Shown piece by piece: positions 22,881 through 32,391 of a DNA stretch of 64,000 nucleotides. The notes under the pieces were generated by a model, which was given only the letters and a program-made list of their open reading frames with translations, did no database searches and had not been told where the DNA came from. Each line of letters opens with the position of its first letter. Position 1 is the stretch's first letter. Origin of the DNA: Devosia sp. 2618 (GTDB lineage: Bacteria > Pseudomonadota > Alphaproteobacteria > Rhizobiales > Devosiaceae); NCBI RefSeq assembly GCF_040546815.1, contig NZ_JBEPOO010000001.1, positions 1,302,001-1,366,000 on the forward strand, given 5' to 3'. The position numbers were made by a program, and so were the translations under genes.

Positions 22881-23660
22881 ATGTTGATCGACAGCCACTG
22901 CCACCTCGATTTCGAGGCGCTGTCCAACGATATCGACGGTGTTCTGGCGCGCGCAGCCGCTGCGGGCGTCACCGGCATGGTGACGATTTCCACACTTGTG
23001 GAAAAGTTCTCCACATACGCCGCGATAGCCGAGCGCTACGACAATGTCTGGTGCTCGGTCGGGACCCATCCGCACAATGCGGACAAGGAACTGCATATCG
23101 AGGTAGATGAGCTTGTCCGGCTAAGTGCCCATCCGCGTTGCGTTGCTATTGGGGAAGCCGGGCTCGATTATTTCTACGATAACGCCCCGCGTGAGGCGCA
23201 GGCCATTGGCTTGCGTCGTCACATTGCTGCCGCCCGGATCACCGGTCTTCCACTGGTTATCCACAGCCGCCAGGCTGACGAAGACATGGCCGCGATCCTC
23301 GAGGAAGAAACCGCACAGGGCGCATTCCCCTTCGTGCTGCATTGCTTCACGGCTGGTGTGGGCCTTGCCCGTCGCGCATTGGCGCTGGGTGGTTATATTT
23401 CGTTCTCGGGCATCATCACCTTCAAGAACGCCGAAGAGATCCGCGAGGTCGCCAAGTTCGTTCCGGCCGACCGCTACATCGTTGAAACCGATGCGCCTTA
23501 TCTGGCGCCGATCCCGCATCGCGGTCAGTCCAACGAGCCAAGCTTTGTGCGTCACACCGCCGAAAAGCTGGCTGAAGTGCGGGGCATAAGTCTCGAACAA
23601 CTTGGCCAGGAAACCACCGCAAATTTTGCGCGGCTGTTCTCGAAAACGGGACTTGCCTGA
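22881..23660 (+). CDS. tatD: TatD-family metal-dependent hydrolase (DNase)
   Basis: 259 residues, TIM-barrel amidohydrolase fold. Metal ligands: DSHCHLDF at the N-terminus (two histidines), GEAGLDYF (glutamate, about residue 91), HSRQAD (histidine near 128), HCFTAG (about 152) and ETDAPYLAP (aspartate, about 203). TatD enzymes act as 3'-5' exonucleases or DNases in repair; the neighbouring position behind metG (as YcfH/YabD) is conserved in many bacteria. Substrate in vivo is unknown. Confidence 0.93.
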   Translation: MLIDSHCHLDFEALSNDIDGVLARAAAAGVTGMVTISTLVEKFSTYAAIAERYDNVWCSVGTHPHNADKELHIEVDELVRLSAHPRCVAIGEAGLDYFYDNAPREAQAIGLRRHIAAARITGLPLVIHSRQADEDMAAILEEETAQGAFPFVLHCFTAGVGLARRALALGGYISFSGIITFKNAEEIREVAKFVPADRYIVETDAPYLAPIPHRGQSNEPSFVRHTAEKLAEVRGISLEQLGQETTANFARLFSKTGLA

Positions 23661-23663
23661 CCC

Positions 23664-24500
23664 ATGCCAGCCGCCCAGCGGATCGTCGCAACGATACTCG
23701 GCTGCGGTTCATCGGGCGGCGTGCCGCGCATCGGCAATGTCTGGGGCGTCTGCGATCCAGCCGAGCCGCGTAACCGGCGCCTGCGCTGTTCGCTGCTGAT
23801 CGAAGGCTGGATCGACGGCAGCGATCAGCCGACCCGACTTGTCATCGACACCGGCTGCGATCTGCGTGAGCAGATGTTGGCCGCCAATGTCGATCGTGTC
23901 GAAGCCGTGCTCTACACCCACTCGCATGCCGACCACACGCATGGCATCGACGATCTGCGTGTTCTGGCGCTGCACAATCGCCGCCGCGTGGACGTCTATT
24001 TCGACGCGGAAACCGGTACCCGTTTGCGAGAGGCCTTCGGCTATTGTTTTGAGGCGCCCAAGGGCAGCGACTATCCACCTATCCTCAACCCCCACGAAAT
24101 TATCCCCGGCAGCGTGCTGCATGTCGATGGCCCCGGCGGCACCATCACCGTCACCGCCTTCGAGCAGACCCACGGCAACATCACCTCGCTCGGCTACCGC
24201 GTCGCCGATTTCGCCTATTGCTGCGACCTCTCCGGTTTCCCAGAAGCATCATTTCCAGCCATTTCCGGCCTAAGTCTCTGGATTATCGACGCTCTCCGCC
24301 CCACGCCGCATCCGAGCCATCTCAGCCTGCCAGAAACGCTGGACCTGATCGAACGCTTCGCCCCGACGCAAGCTGTGCTGACCAACATGCACATCGATCT
24401 CGACTATGCCCGCACCGACGCAGAAACGCCGGCGAACGTGACGCCGGCGTTTGATGGGATGCAGATCGATGTTCTCAACGGCGCGATTTTGAACCGGTAG
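23664..24500 (+). CDS. MBL-fold metallo-hydrolase (PhnP-like)
   Basis: 278 residues with the metal motif YTHSHADHTHGIDDLR (HxHxDH, about residues 85-95) and a second-shell FEQTHGN histidine. The final histidine appears in NMHIDLDY. The N-terminal ILGCGSSGGVPRIGNVWGVC resembles PhnP and related phosphodiesterases, which cleave cyclic phosphodiesters. No phn genes are nearby; position after tatD is common in alphaproteobacteria, so a general nucleotide or phosphodiester role is likelier than phosphonate breakdown. Confidence 0.85.
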   Translation: MPAAQRIVATILGCGSSGGVPRIGNVWGVCDPAEPRNRRLRCSLLIEGWIDGSDQPTRLVIDTGCDLREQMLAANVDRVEAVLYTHSHADHTHGIDDLRVLALHNRRRVDVYFDAETGTRLREAFGYCFEAPKGSDYPPILNPHEIIPGSVLHVDGPGGTITVTAFEQTHGNITSLGYRVADFAYCCDLSGFPEASFPAISGLSLWIIDALRPTPHPSHLSLPETLDLIERFAPTQAVLTNMHIDLDYARTDAETPANVTPAFDGMQIDVLNGAILNR

Positions 24501-24629
24501 TGCCACGCCCTCGTGGTTCGAGGGGCGCTACACTCCCGCCTCACCATGAGGGCTGTTGAAATACCGGGTTTCCAGTAGCCCTCATAGTGAGGTGCGAGTT
24601 CTTACGAGCCTCGAACCACGAGGGTGTGC
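24501..24629. repeat. Palindromic intergenic repeat, family 2 (full copy)
   Basis: CCACGCCCTCGTGGTTCGAG at the left, CCTCACCATGAGGGCTG inside, then AGTAGCCCTCATAGTGAGG and GCCTCGAACCACGAGGGTGTG at the right. Same layout as 8629-8760, with small differences. It sits between convergent genes. Confidence 0.85.
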
Positions 24630-24638
24630 CCCCAATCC

Positions 24639-25640
24639 CTACCGAAACGCCGGGATCACATGGCGGCCATAGCCCGCAATGATCTCTTCTTCGTCGCCGC
24701 TATCGAGATAGATGTTGAACTGAGTTATCCCCGCGTCCTTAAGCTGATGTATTTTGGCGATGTGTTCATCAGGCTCGCCGAGCACGCAGAAGTTTTCCAC
24801 TACATCGGGCGTGATGAAATCAAGGAACGGATTATCGGCCTGGCCGTGTTTGGCGTAGTCATATCCCCGGCGCTTTTCGATATAGCTGGTCAGGCTCGCG
24901 GGAACCTTGTCGCTGTCGGCGCCATACTTTTCGACGATATCAGCGACGTGGTTGCCCACCATGGCCGGGAACCACTTGGTGGCTTCGATGGCACGGACCT
25001 TGTCGCCAAAATAGGCGGGCGCTGCGGCCATTGAGCGGAAGTTCGACATATCCTTGCCAGCCGCTTTACCGGCGTCGATACACTGGTCGGTGAACCACTT
25101 GCAGAGGCCGGGATCGGCCAGTTGCAGCACCACGCCATCGGCGTTTTCACCGGCGGTCTTGAGGGCCAACGGGCCGTAGGCGGCGACCCAGCTTGGCATT
25201 TCATGCTCGACGGCCCAGGGGAATTTGACCGGGGCAGGGATCTCGCCATAGCTGACCTCTTCGCCGCGCACCATGGCCTTGGTCTTGGCGATGAATTCGG
25301 CTACGCGGGCCAGTGTTGCGGGCTTCTTGCCCATGACGCGCATGGAACTGTCGCCACGGCCAACCGCCAGATCAAAACGCCCGCCGCTCTGCTTGGACAA
25401 TGAGCCGAAAATCGACGCGGCAACTGACCAGTCGCGCACGTCCGGGTTGGTCACCAGCGGACCGAAGCGCATGTTTTCGGTGTGCTCCATGCACATGGCA
25501 ATGGCGGCGTAGCAATCGCGCCAGAGGATGTGGGAGTCGTAGAACCAGCAATAGCTGAAACCGGCATATTCAGCGGCGCGCACCAGATATCGTGCCCGTT
25601 CCGCCTCGATGAAACCTTTGAAGGTGATACCGAATTCCAA
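24639..25640 (-). CDS. F420-type LLM-class oxidoreductase (TIGR03842-like)
   Basis: 333 residues from a TTG at 25640, chosen because GGGAGG lies five bases upstream and because the family starts EFGITFKGFIEAERARYLVR. The longer frame (ATG 25703) would put an operator-like palindrome inside the gene. It has the luciferase-like TIM barrel: FSYCWFYDSHILWRDCYAAI, FGPLVTNPDVRDW, FDLAVGRGDSS and the C-terminal LGEPDEHIAKIHQLKDAGI. Relatives are predicted to use coenzyme F420; the reaction is unknown. It is the last gene of the F420 locus and 103 bases from the importer ATPase, apparently with its own promoter. Confidence 0.85.
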   Translation of the reverse strand: MEFGITFKGFIEAERARYLVRAAEYAGFSYCWFYDSHILWRDCYAAIAMCMEHTENMRFGPLVTNPDVRDWSVAASIFGSLSKQSGGRFDLAVGRGDSSMRVMGKKPATLARVAEFIAKTKAMVRGEEVSYGEIPAPVKFPWAVEHEMPSWVAAYGPLALKTAGENADGVVLQLADPGLCKWFTDQCIDAGKAAGKDMSNFRSMAAAPAYFGDKVRAIEATKWFPAMVGNHVADIVEKYGADSDKVPASLTSYIEKRRGYDYAKHGQADNPFLDFITPDVVENFCVLGEPDEHIAKIHQLKDAGITQFNIYLDSGDEEEIIAGYGRHVIPAFR

Positions 25641-25667
25641 AGCTGCCTCCCGCTTGCTTTCGATCCA

Positions 25668-25691
25668 AATTTTGACCAGTCGATCAAAATT
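25668..25691. promoter_or_regulatory. Operator-like palindrome before the LLM oxidoreductase gene
   Basis: AATTTTGA (25668-25675) and TCAAAATT (25684-25691) are exact reverse complements around an 8-base centre. Read on the minus strand its core is TTGATCGACTGGTCAA (25672-25687), 28 bases before the TTG start. It agrees with a second site at 30385-30400 at 13 of 16 core positions counted loosely and has the same distance to its gene. Confidence 0.6.
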
Positions 25692-25743
25692 CTGGGTCCG
25701 CATCGAAGGATTGTCAATTGCAATTGCGCGGCTGATCGCCGAT

Positions 25744-26525
<782 letters not shown>

Positions 26526-26529
<4 letters not shown>

Positions 26530-27539
26530 GTGATCCGCCGATAACGCAGCAGCACAAGCAGGAAAATTGGCGCGCCGAGTAGCGCGGTGATAATGCCGAC
26601 CGGCAGTTCACGCGGCGCAAACAGGCTGCGTGCTGCTGTGTCGGTCCAGACCATGAAAATGGCGCCGATCAACATGGCGACAGGCAGCAGCACCCGGTGC
26701 CGCGATCCCGTCAGCAGCCGAGTCAAATGCGGAATAATCAGGCCAACAAAGCCGATGGCGCCACCTATCGAAACCAATATGCCGGTGAGCAGTGCCGTTC
26801 CCCCGAGCAGCAGCCAGCGCAAGCGGTCGACATCGACGCCAAGAGCCGCCGCCGCCGTGTCGCCAAAGGCGAATGCATCCAGCGACCGCCCGGAAAACAG
26901 CACCGGCACGCCCGCCACAACCAGCGCCGCGATCACCAGCAATGCCTCCGACCAGACGACGCCACTCAGCGAGCCCATCAGCCAGCTGAGGATTTCGCGA
27001 TAGGAGTCGCCGGTCGCCGACCAGAAGATCAGCAGCGACGTGCCGGCCGCCGCCAGAGCCGAAATGGAAATACCCGCGAGAATGGCCCGTGTTGGCGTCG
27101 CGCCGCCAAGCAGTTGCGTCACCAGCAACGTCAGCGCCATGGCCGCACCAGCGCCCAGAAATGCGCCAAGCGGCATCATAAGGCTGGCACCCAGTAGCAG
27201 GAACGACACAGCGCCAAGTGAGGCACCCGATGACAGGCCCAAAAGGTATGGATCGGCCAGCGGATTTCGCGTCAGCGCCTGCATTACCGCGCCACACAGC
27301 GCCAAGCCCGAACCGACCGCCGCAGCCGTCAGCACGCGAGGCAGGCGCAGTTCCCAGATGATGGCATCGCGCAGAACGCTGACGGGGCTCTCTGGCAGCA
27401 GGCCGAAATGATAGCCGATAGTCTGCCACACCTCGATGGGCGAGATATCGGCGGGACCGAACGTTACCGCCGTGATCAGGCTGGCGACAAGGATCGCCAA
27501 CAGGCCAAGCCCGACACGTGCCAGCGCGGATGGCTTCAC
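26526..27539 (-). CDS. ABC importer permease (FecCD family), putative F420-0 uptake
   Basis: 337 residues from GTG 27539, which overlaps the stop of the binding-protein gene (GTGA). The open frame continues 60 codons upstream but that part is the binding-protein gene in another frame. About ten membrane segments; FecCD signatures LRLPRVLTAAAVGSGLALCG, LADPYLLGLSSGA and GFVGLIIPHLTRLL (the loop that contacts the ATPase). It would form a homodimeric channel like BtuC. Corresponds to the permease of the proposed F420-0 transporter cassette. Confidence 0.82.
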
Positions 27540-28483
27540 GGCGTGAAGCTGATCCCAGCCAGTTGTTTGGCCATGTCCGCCGTCGCGCCCACATTGCGCA
27601 CGCCCGCTTCTGATGCAGGGAACGGAACGATCAGGTAGCGCTGGTTGATGACCGCGTCGAGCTTGCTGGTTATGGGGTTCTCGGCCAGCAGCTTCTTTTT
27701 CTGCTCGGCTGAGTTCCACACAGCGTCGACCAGAACGATGACGTCCGGGTTGGCATCGACAATGGCTTCCCAGCTCGCCGAGACCCAGCCATCGTCCACG
27801 CCGGCCATAATGTTCTTGAGGCCAAGGCCTTCCAGCATCATCTCCGGCGCGCCGCTGCCAGCGCCCACATATGGCGTCTTGGTGCCCGACGAGTACCAGA
27901 CCGCCGTGAGGTCGCGGGTGTCGGGTGCCACAGCCGCAAGCGCTGCCTTTTGCTCCGCAATCAGCGTGTCAGCGCTGCTCTTTGCGTCGAAAATGGTGCC
28001 GATTTCGCCGATCTCGGCGAAAACGTCGTCAAAGCTCAACTTGGCTGGCTTGATCGACCGGCACGCCGCTGGCGACACGTAGCTGGCAACGCCCAGGCTC
28101 TCAAGCGTCGGGCGTTCGCCGGCGCCATCCGCGGTGAAATTGCTCTCCCAGCCGCCATAGACCAGATCGGGTTCTGCCTCTAGCACCACTTCCTGCGATG
28201 GCAGCTTTTCGGCGATCACTGGCAGTGCCGCCGCCGCAGCCGTCCAAGGCTCGGGCGCGGGTCCATCCTGAAAACCAACGCCGACGATCCGGTTGCCCAG
28301 ACCGAGCGCGAGTAGCATTTCGGTGGTTGTGGATTTGAGCGTAACCACCCGCTCCGGCGACTTGGCCAGCGTGACCGAGAAGCCGCAATTCTCAATTGTC
28401 AGCGGATATGTGGTTTGCGCGAAAGCGTAGCTGGACGATGCAAGAAGAACGGCGAAACCGAGAGTTAAGGGCAGGGGACGCAT
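27536..28483 (-). CDS. Periplasmic binding protein, putative F420-0 uptake
   Basis: 315 residues with a signal peptide ending at about residue 22 (SSSYAFA). A cluster A-type (BtuF/FecB-like) fold with the typical N-terminal beta segment SPERVVTLKSTTTEMLLALG, LGNRIVGVGFQDGP, and EPDLVYGGWESNF. The protein lacks a lipobox, so it is soluble. Five bases separate it from cofE upstream. It resembles the periplasmic component proposed to bind F420 lacking its glutamate tail (TIGR03868, from memory). Cobalamin is the main alternative ligand because this cell uses B12. Confidence 0.78.
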   Translation of the reverse strand: MRPLPLTLGFAVLLASSSYAFAQTTYPLTIENCGFSVTLAKSPERVVTLKSTTTEMLLALGLGNRIVGVGFQDGPAPEPWTAAAAALPVIAEKLPSQEVVLEAEPDLVYGGWESNFTADGAGERPTLESLGVASYVSPAACRSIKPAKLSFDDVFAEIGEIGTIFDAKSSADTLIAEQKAALAAVAPDTRDLTAVWYSSGTKTPYVGAGSGAPEMMLEGLGLKNIMAGVDDGWVSASWEAIVDANPDVIVLVDAVWNSAEQKKKLLAENPITSKLDAVINQRYLIVPFPASEAGVRNVGATADMAKQLAGISFTP

Positions 28484-28488
28484 TGGGG

Positions 28489-29319
28489 TCAGTCCTGATT
28501 GACGCGATTTAGCTTCTGGGATTCTTGCTCACGCTGTTCGGCGAGGGCCGCCTCATAGCCAAGCTGATAGGCCTCGGCAGAGCCGAAGCGGAACATGTCA
28601 TCGTCGACCGAGCGTACCAGCGTGCGCGCACCGGGTGCTCCAACGTCGGTCACCAGTCGCGACAGGCCGCGCACCACGGCCACCGGAATGCCGCTGGCCT
28701 TGCCTTTCACCAGATCGGCTGCACCAGCCAGTTCGTCAGCCAGTACGGTGATGGTCACATTGAGCGCTCGGCCATTGGCATCCGTGCCGCCGCGCAGATC
28801 ATCGGTGACGATGATACCGGCCGCGCCAATCGCAACATCGGTCTGCCCAACCCGCCACGGGCGGCCAAGCGTGTCGGTGATGATGATACCAAGATCGACG
28901 CCATAACGCTCCCGGAGGCCACGGCAGATGTCCTGCGCCGACCGATCCGGATCCTCCGGCAGCCGCAAAGCAAGACCATCGGGCACGTTCGACGTATCGA
29001 TGCCGGCTGCCGCCATGATCAGGCCGTGGCGCGTCTCGACGATCTGTGTCACGCCGCCGGGATGGACGCGCTCGGCGACGACCCGAACGGTGTCGGCAGC
29101 AATGGCTTTTTCGCGATCGGCCACCGGCACCTGCATGCCCTCGGCTTTGGAGACGATCTTGCTGGTGATGACCAGAATGTCGCCATTCTGCAGCTCGGCG
29201 TCCGGATCGGTCGAGATCGACGCGTCGATCGCAGTCGCGATGTGATCCACCAGGTCATCGCCCTTGTTGATCTCGGGCAGACCGGTCACGCCCCAAACTG
29301 TGTATCGCGGCAAAGTCAT
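28489..29319 (-). CDS. cofE: Coenzyme F420-0:L-glutamate ligase
   Basis: Adds the first and later gamma-linked glutamates to F420-0 with GTP, the last step of F420 formation. 276 residues from ATG 29319 ([20 protein letters not shown]); the frame runs further upstream into the fgd gene's end and is ignored. Motifs of Cof[58 protein letters not shown], and [20 protein letters not shown]. It has no C-terminal FbiB nitroreductase domain. No gene for the earlier steps (cofC, cofD, cofG, cofH) is in the window. It lies 34 bases after fgd and five before the binding-protein gene. Confidence 0.92.
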   Translation of the reverse strand: MTLPRYTVWGVTGLPEINKGDDLVDHIATAIDASISTDPDAELQNGDILVITSKIVSKAEGMQVPVADREKAIAADTVRVVAERVHPGGVTQIVETRHGLIMAAAGIDTSNVPDGLALRLPEDPDRSAQDICRGLRERYGVDLGIIITDTLGRPWRVGQTDVAIGAAGIIVTDDLRGGTDANGRALNVTITVLADELAGAADLVKGKASGIPVAVVRGLSRLVTDVGAPGARTLVRSVDDDMFRFGSAEAYQLGYEAALAEQREQESQKLNRVNQD

Positions 29320-29353
29320 CGAAAGTGTTCCAACGGTCGGCCAGCGGGCAGGG

Positions 29354-30349
29354 CTAAAGTGCCCGCAAACGGGGCAGGATTTCTTTGGCATAGAGCGAGA
29401 TGAAGCGGCTCTGGTCGTCACCCGGTGCATGGAACACCAGATGATCAAAACCATAATCGATATAGGTCTTTATAGCCGCAACATGTTCTTCTGGATCACT
29501 TGAAACAATCCAGCGCTTGGCGATGCGCTCGATGGGCAGCTGCGACGCCAGACGTTCCATTTCGGCCGGGTCTTCAACCGAGTGCTTTTCCTCAGCGGTC
29601 AGCGACAATGCCGCCCAGCCGCGTGTGTTTTCCAACGCAGCGGCAGGGTCGGTGTCGAAGGACACCTTGACCTCTATCATGCGCTCAAACGGCAATCCGG
29701 CTCGATCTGACTCGGCGCGGCCAATAGCGACGTTGGGCAGCAATTGGTCGACGTAAAGCTCGGCGCCTTTACCCGAGGTGCAGATGAAACCGTCGCCCGC
29801 ACGCCCAGCATACTTCGCATTGAGCGGTCCACCGGCAGCAAGATAAATCGGCACCATCCTGTCGGGCTTGTCATAGATTGTGGCATTCTGCGTCTTGTAG
29901 AATTCGCCATCAAAGGTGACTCGATCCTCGCTCCACAGCTTGCGGATCAGCGTCACGGCCTCGCGAAGGCGCGCCGAGCGTTCCTTGAGCTCGGGCCAGA
30001 CCATGCCGGTCGACGGCACTTCATTGAGCGACTCGCCGGTGCCGACGCCGAGAATGACTCTCTCAGGGAACATGGCGCCGAGCGTGCCAAAGGCATGGGC
30101 AACGACCGAAGGATGCAACCGAAATGTCGGTGTCAGCACCGACGTCCCAACAATCAGCTTTTCAGTCCGCGCAAGAGCTGCAGCCATCCAGGCCGGTGCA
30201 AACGGCGCATGGCCGTCGGTATGTTTCCAGGGCTGAAAATGGTCGCTGATGAAAACCGAGTCGAACCCGGCTTGCTCCGCCTCAATGGCAAAGCCTAGCA
30301 GTGTGTTCGGTGCAAACTGTTCAGCAGAAGCTTTGTAACCGAAGCGCAT
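29354..30349 (-). CDS. fgd: F420-dependent glucose-6-phosphate dehydrogenase
   Basis: Oxidises glucose 6-phosphate to 6-phosphogluconolactone and reduces F420. 331 residues from ATG 30349, preceded by GGGGAG. Compared with M. tuberculosis FGD1 (336 residues; numbering from memory), the catalytic histidine (His40) is His37 in SDHFQPWKH, the tryptophan next to it is kept, and Glu109 is Glu106 in GTGESLNE. The phosphate-binding residues Lys198, Lys259 and Arg283 are Lys194, Lys255 (EEKHSVEDP) and Arg279 (IAKRWIV). It is therefore a true FGD, not just an LLM relative. First gene of the F420 operon. Confidence 0.93.
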   Translation of the reverse strand: MRFGYKASAEQFAPNTLLGFAIEAEQAGFDSVFISDHFQPWKHTDGHAPFAPAWMAAALARTEKLIVGTSVLTPTFRLHPSVVAHAFGTLGAMFPERVILGVGTGESLNEVPSTGMVWPELKERSARLREAVTLIRKLWSEDRVTFDGEFYKTQNATIYDKPDRMVPIYLAAGGPLNAKYAGRAGDGFICTSGKGAELYVDQLLPNVAIGRAESDRAGLPFERMIEVKVSFDTDPAAALENTRGWAALSLTAEEKHSVEDPAEMERLASQLPIERIAKRWIVSSDPEEHVAAIKTYIDYGFDHLVFHAPGDDQSRFISLYAKEILPRLRAL

Positions 30350-30383
30350 TTCACTCCCCAATGCTCACCGGACCCGTAGATAC

Positions 30384-30402
30384 TTTTACCAAACGGTCAA
30401 AA
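30384..30402. promoter_or_regulatory. Operator-like palindrome before fgd
   Basis: Plus-strand TTTTACCAAACGGTCAAAA. Read on the minus strand the core is TTGACCGTTTGGTAAA (30385-30400), 35 bases ahead of the fgd start. The half-sites TTGACC and GGTNAA fit the TTGACCANNTGGTCAA pattern known for the TetR-family regulator RutR. Very similar sites lie at 25672-25687 and 37776-37791. Confidence 0.6.
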
Positions 30403-30444
30403 TTGTCCATGGGAATTATTTGGGGGATGGAGAAAAGGCACACT

Positions 30445-31206
30445 CTACCGCATCGACTCAAACAGTGCGGTCGCCGTCTTTGCTACATCTGCTGGTGCGG
30501 CGGAGGAGACTAGGGCGTAGGCGGTGGGGCCTAGTTGCCAGTAGGCGGTGGTGGTGTCTTCGACGGGAAGGGTCATGGGGGACGTGGTCAGGGACTGGCC
30601 GGGGCGCGCGGCGAAGATGGAGATGGGGCCGAGGTCATTGGTGTTGATCGCGACTTCAATGCTTGGACCGAATTCGGACGGGTAGACCTGAACGTCGGTA
30701 ATGGTCCAGCCGACGGGCAGGACGGGCATCATAATGTCTGTTCTGGCGAGAAGTTCGACCGGGTCGAACTCGGTGGCCTGGGGTTGCGAGTGCATTAAGG
30801 CGCGCAGTTCGGTGGTGTGGTGGGCGACGACGGCGGCGGTGACATATTCGGGCACGGTGCTGGAGGCCAAAGCGGGCGTGTTGCCGATCTGGGCGTGGGC
30901 GAGCCAACCGATGGTCAGGAGCAGCGATGCGGCCATCAGGGGGCGCAGGTTGCGGAATATCCTGTCGCGCTGCAGACGGCCGTTGAGGCGCCGCGCAAGG
31001 ACGTCGGTGGCGAGCGATGCGGGCACTTCGTCGGTACCACGCACGAAGCGCAACTCGTCGCGCAGTCGCAGGTCGGCCATCACATCGGCGGCGGCAGACG
31101 GGTTTTGCGACAGCCAATGTTCGACCGCGATGCGGCGCGAGACATCGAGCTGGTCATCGACGTAGGCAGCGAGTTCGACCGGATCGACGGGTTCGCTGTG
31201 TGGCAT
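30445..31206 (-). CDS. Membrane anti-sigma factor
   Basis: 253 residues. The N-terminal cytoplasmic part (PVELAAYVDDQLDVSRRIAV, QNPSAAADVMADLRLRDELR) resembles anti-sigma domains but lacks the zinc motif HxxxCxxC. One membrane segment lies at about residues 88-106 (LMAASLLLTIGWLAHAQIG), followed by a periplasmic domain of about 145 residues. The start overlaps the stop of the ECF sigma gene by one base (TAATG), the usual layout for a sigma/anti-sigma pair. It should hold the sigma factor inactive until a signal is sensed; that signal is unknown. Confidence 0.85.
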   Translation of the reverse strand: MPHSEPVDPVELAAYVDDQLDVSRRIAVEHWLSQNPSAAADVMADLRLRDELRFVRGTDEVPASLATDVLARRLNGRLQRDRIFRNLRPLMAASLLLTIGWLAHAQIGNTPALASSTVPEYVTAAVVAHHTTELRALMHSQPQATEFDPVELLARTDIMMPVLPVGWTITDVQVYPSEFGPSIEVAINTNDLGPISIFAARPGQSLTTSPMTLPVEDTTTAYWQLGPTAYALVSSAAPADVAKTATALFESMR

Positions 31207-31724
31207 TACTCGCCTCCTTTGACCAGTTTCAGGGATGGGCCGCTTTCCCAGCGACGCAGGGCTTCGCGCCCACGCGAAATGCGCGACATGACCGTGCCCG
31301 CCGGCACGCTCAGCACCGCGGCGGCCTCGTCATAGCTCAAACCTTCGATGGTCACGAGATGCATTGCTTCGCGTTGTTGTTCGGGCAGCAGATCGAATGC
31401 TCGGCGCACCTGCGCCAGCCGCAAATTATCAAACTGGTTGGGGGGCAGGTTTTCCGCCATGCGGGCGGCGAACTCTGCGTCGCGGCCGATGGCACTGGCG
31501 CCTGAGCGCCGACCGTCAACGTGCAGATTATGGACGATGGACAATAGCCAGCCGCGCAGATTGCCGTCCGCGCGGAAAGTGGAACTACGCTCGATGGCGC
31601 GGACGAGGGCATCGTGCACCAGGTCTTCGGCGTCCACTGCATTGCGCGTGAGGCTCAGCGCATAACGGCGCAGTGAGGGTAGCTCGTCGAGCACATCTGA
31701 TTTGCGGAGCTTACGGGGTGCCAT
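31206..31724 (-). CDS. ECF RNA polymerase sigma factor
   Basis: 172 residues from ATG 31724 (MAPRKLRKSDVLDELPSLRR). Region 2: ALSLTRNAVDAEDLVHDALV and FRADGNLRGWLLSIVHN. Region 4: AFDLLPEQQREAMHLVTIEG and YDEAAAVLSVPAGTVMSRIS. The start lies inside the 3' end of the TetR gene (14-base overlap), and the stop overlaps the anti-sigma start. Longer starts are possible but would run deeper into the TetR gene. Target promoters cannot be named. Confidence 0.9.
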   Translation of the reverse strand: MAPRKLRKSDVLDELPSLRRYALSLTRNAVDAEDLVHDALVRAIERSSTFRADGNLRGWLLSIVHNLHVDGRRSGASAIGRDAEFAARMAENLPPNQFDNLRLAQVRRAFDLLPEQQREAMHLVTIEGLSYDEAAAVLSVPAGTVMSRISRGREALRRWESGPSLKLVKGGE

Positions 31725-32376
31725 GTTCCGTGCCGGACTGGGTGGTCGCCTCATTGCGCTCAAGATGCGGATTTTGTCGGACCGGGTCAAACTGCGTGTC
31801 TCTGACGCCGGGCTCGAACAGGGCCAGCAACTGCTCGGCGCGATTATCGAGATCGGCTTCCGGGTCGTGTGCCCATTGCAGCAGGCCGCTTTCGATGGCG
31901 CCGGACAGGGCATTGGCCACCACCTGTACGTCAAAATCCTTGAAGTCGCCCGATTGTTGGCCGGCCGTCAGGACATCGGCCAGCCAGGTCTGCTGCTCGC
32001 GCCAGACGGATAGGTGATCGGATGCGGCGCTGCCACCAGCATTGGTTGATGCGAGATGCCGCAAGGCGAGGACTTCGGCGCGGTGGTCACGGACATGGGC
32101 GAGGTAGGCAGCGACGAAGGCTGAAATGCGCTCCCAGGCATCATCCAACCTTTCTGTTTTGGTGATGGCTGCAGCCACGGTGCGGTCGCGCACGCTGGTC
32201 AGGACGGCGTCATAGAGGCCGTCCTTGGATTTGAAATAGTAGCAGATGATTCCCTTGGCGACCTTGGCCTCTTTTGCAACCCGCGACAGCGAGGTTCCCG
32301 CCACACCATCGCGCACCAATACGCTGATGGTGCAATCAATGATGTTGCGGCGACGCTGTGTTTCGAGAGTGTCCAC
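31711..32376 (-). CDS. TetR-family transcriptional regulator (BetI-like)
   Basis: 221 residues. The N-terminal helix-turn-helix is complete (RRRNIIDCTISVLVRDGVAG, LSRVAKEAKVAKGIICYYFK), followed by a ligand-binding domain of helices. The recognition segment VAKGIICYYF is closest to BetI-type repressors. The gene lies 15 bases behind the oligopeptide ABC ATPase gene on the same strand and overlaps the ECF sigma gene, so it is probably transcribed with the transporter. An operator-like site at the head of that operon (37776) and two in the F420 locus make it the best local candidate for their regulator. Confidence 0.88.
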   Translation of the reverse strand: MDTLETQRRRNIIDCTISVLVRDGVAGTSLSRVAKEAKVAKGIICYYFKSKDGLYDAVLTSVRDRTVAAAITKTERLDDAWERISAFVAAYLAHVRDHRAEVLALRHLASTNAGGSAASDHLSVWREQQTWLADVLTAGQQSGDFKDFDVQVVANALSGAIESGLLQWAHDPEADLDNRAEQLLALFEPGVRDTQFDPVRQNPHLERNEATTQSGTEHGTP

Positions 32377-32391
32377 TAGAGCCCATCCACC

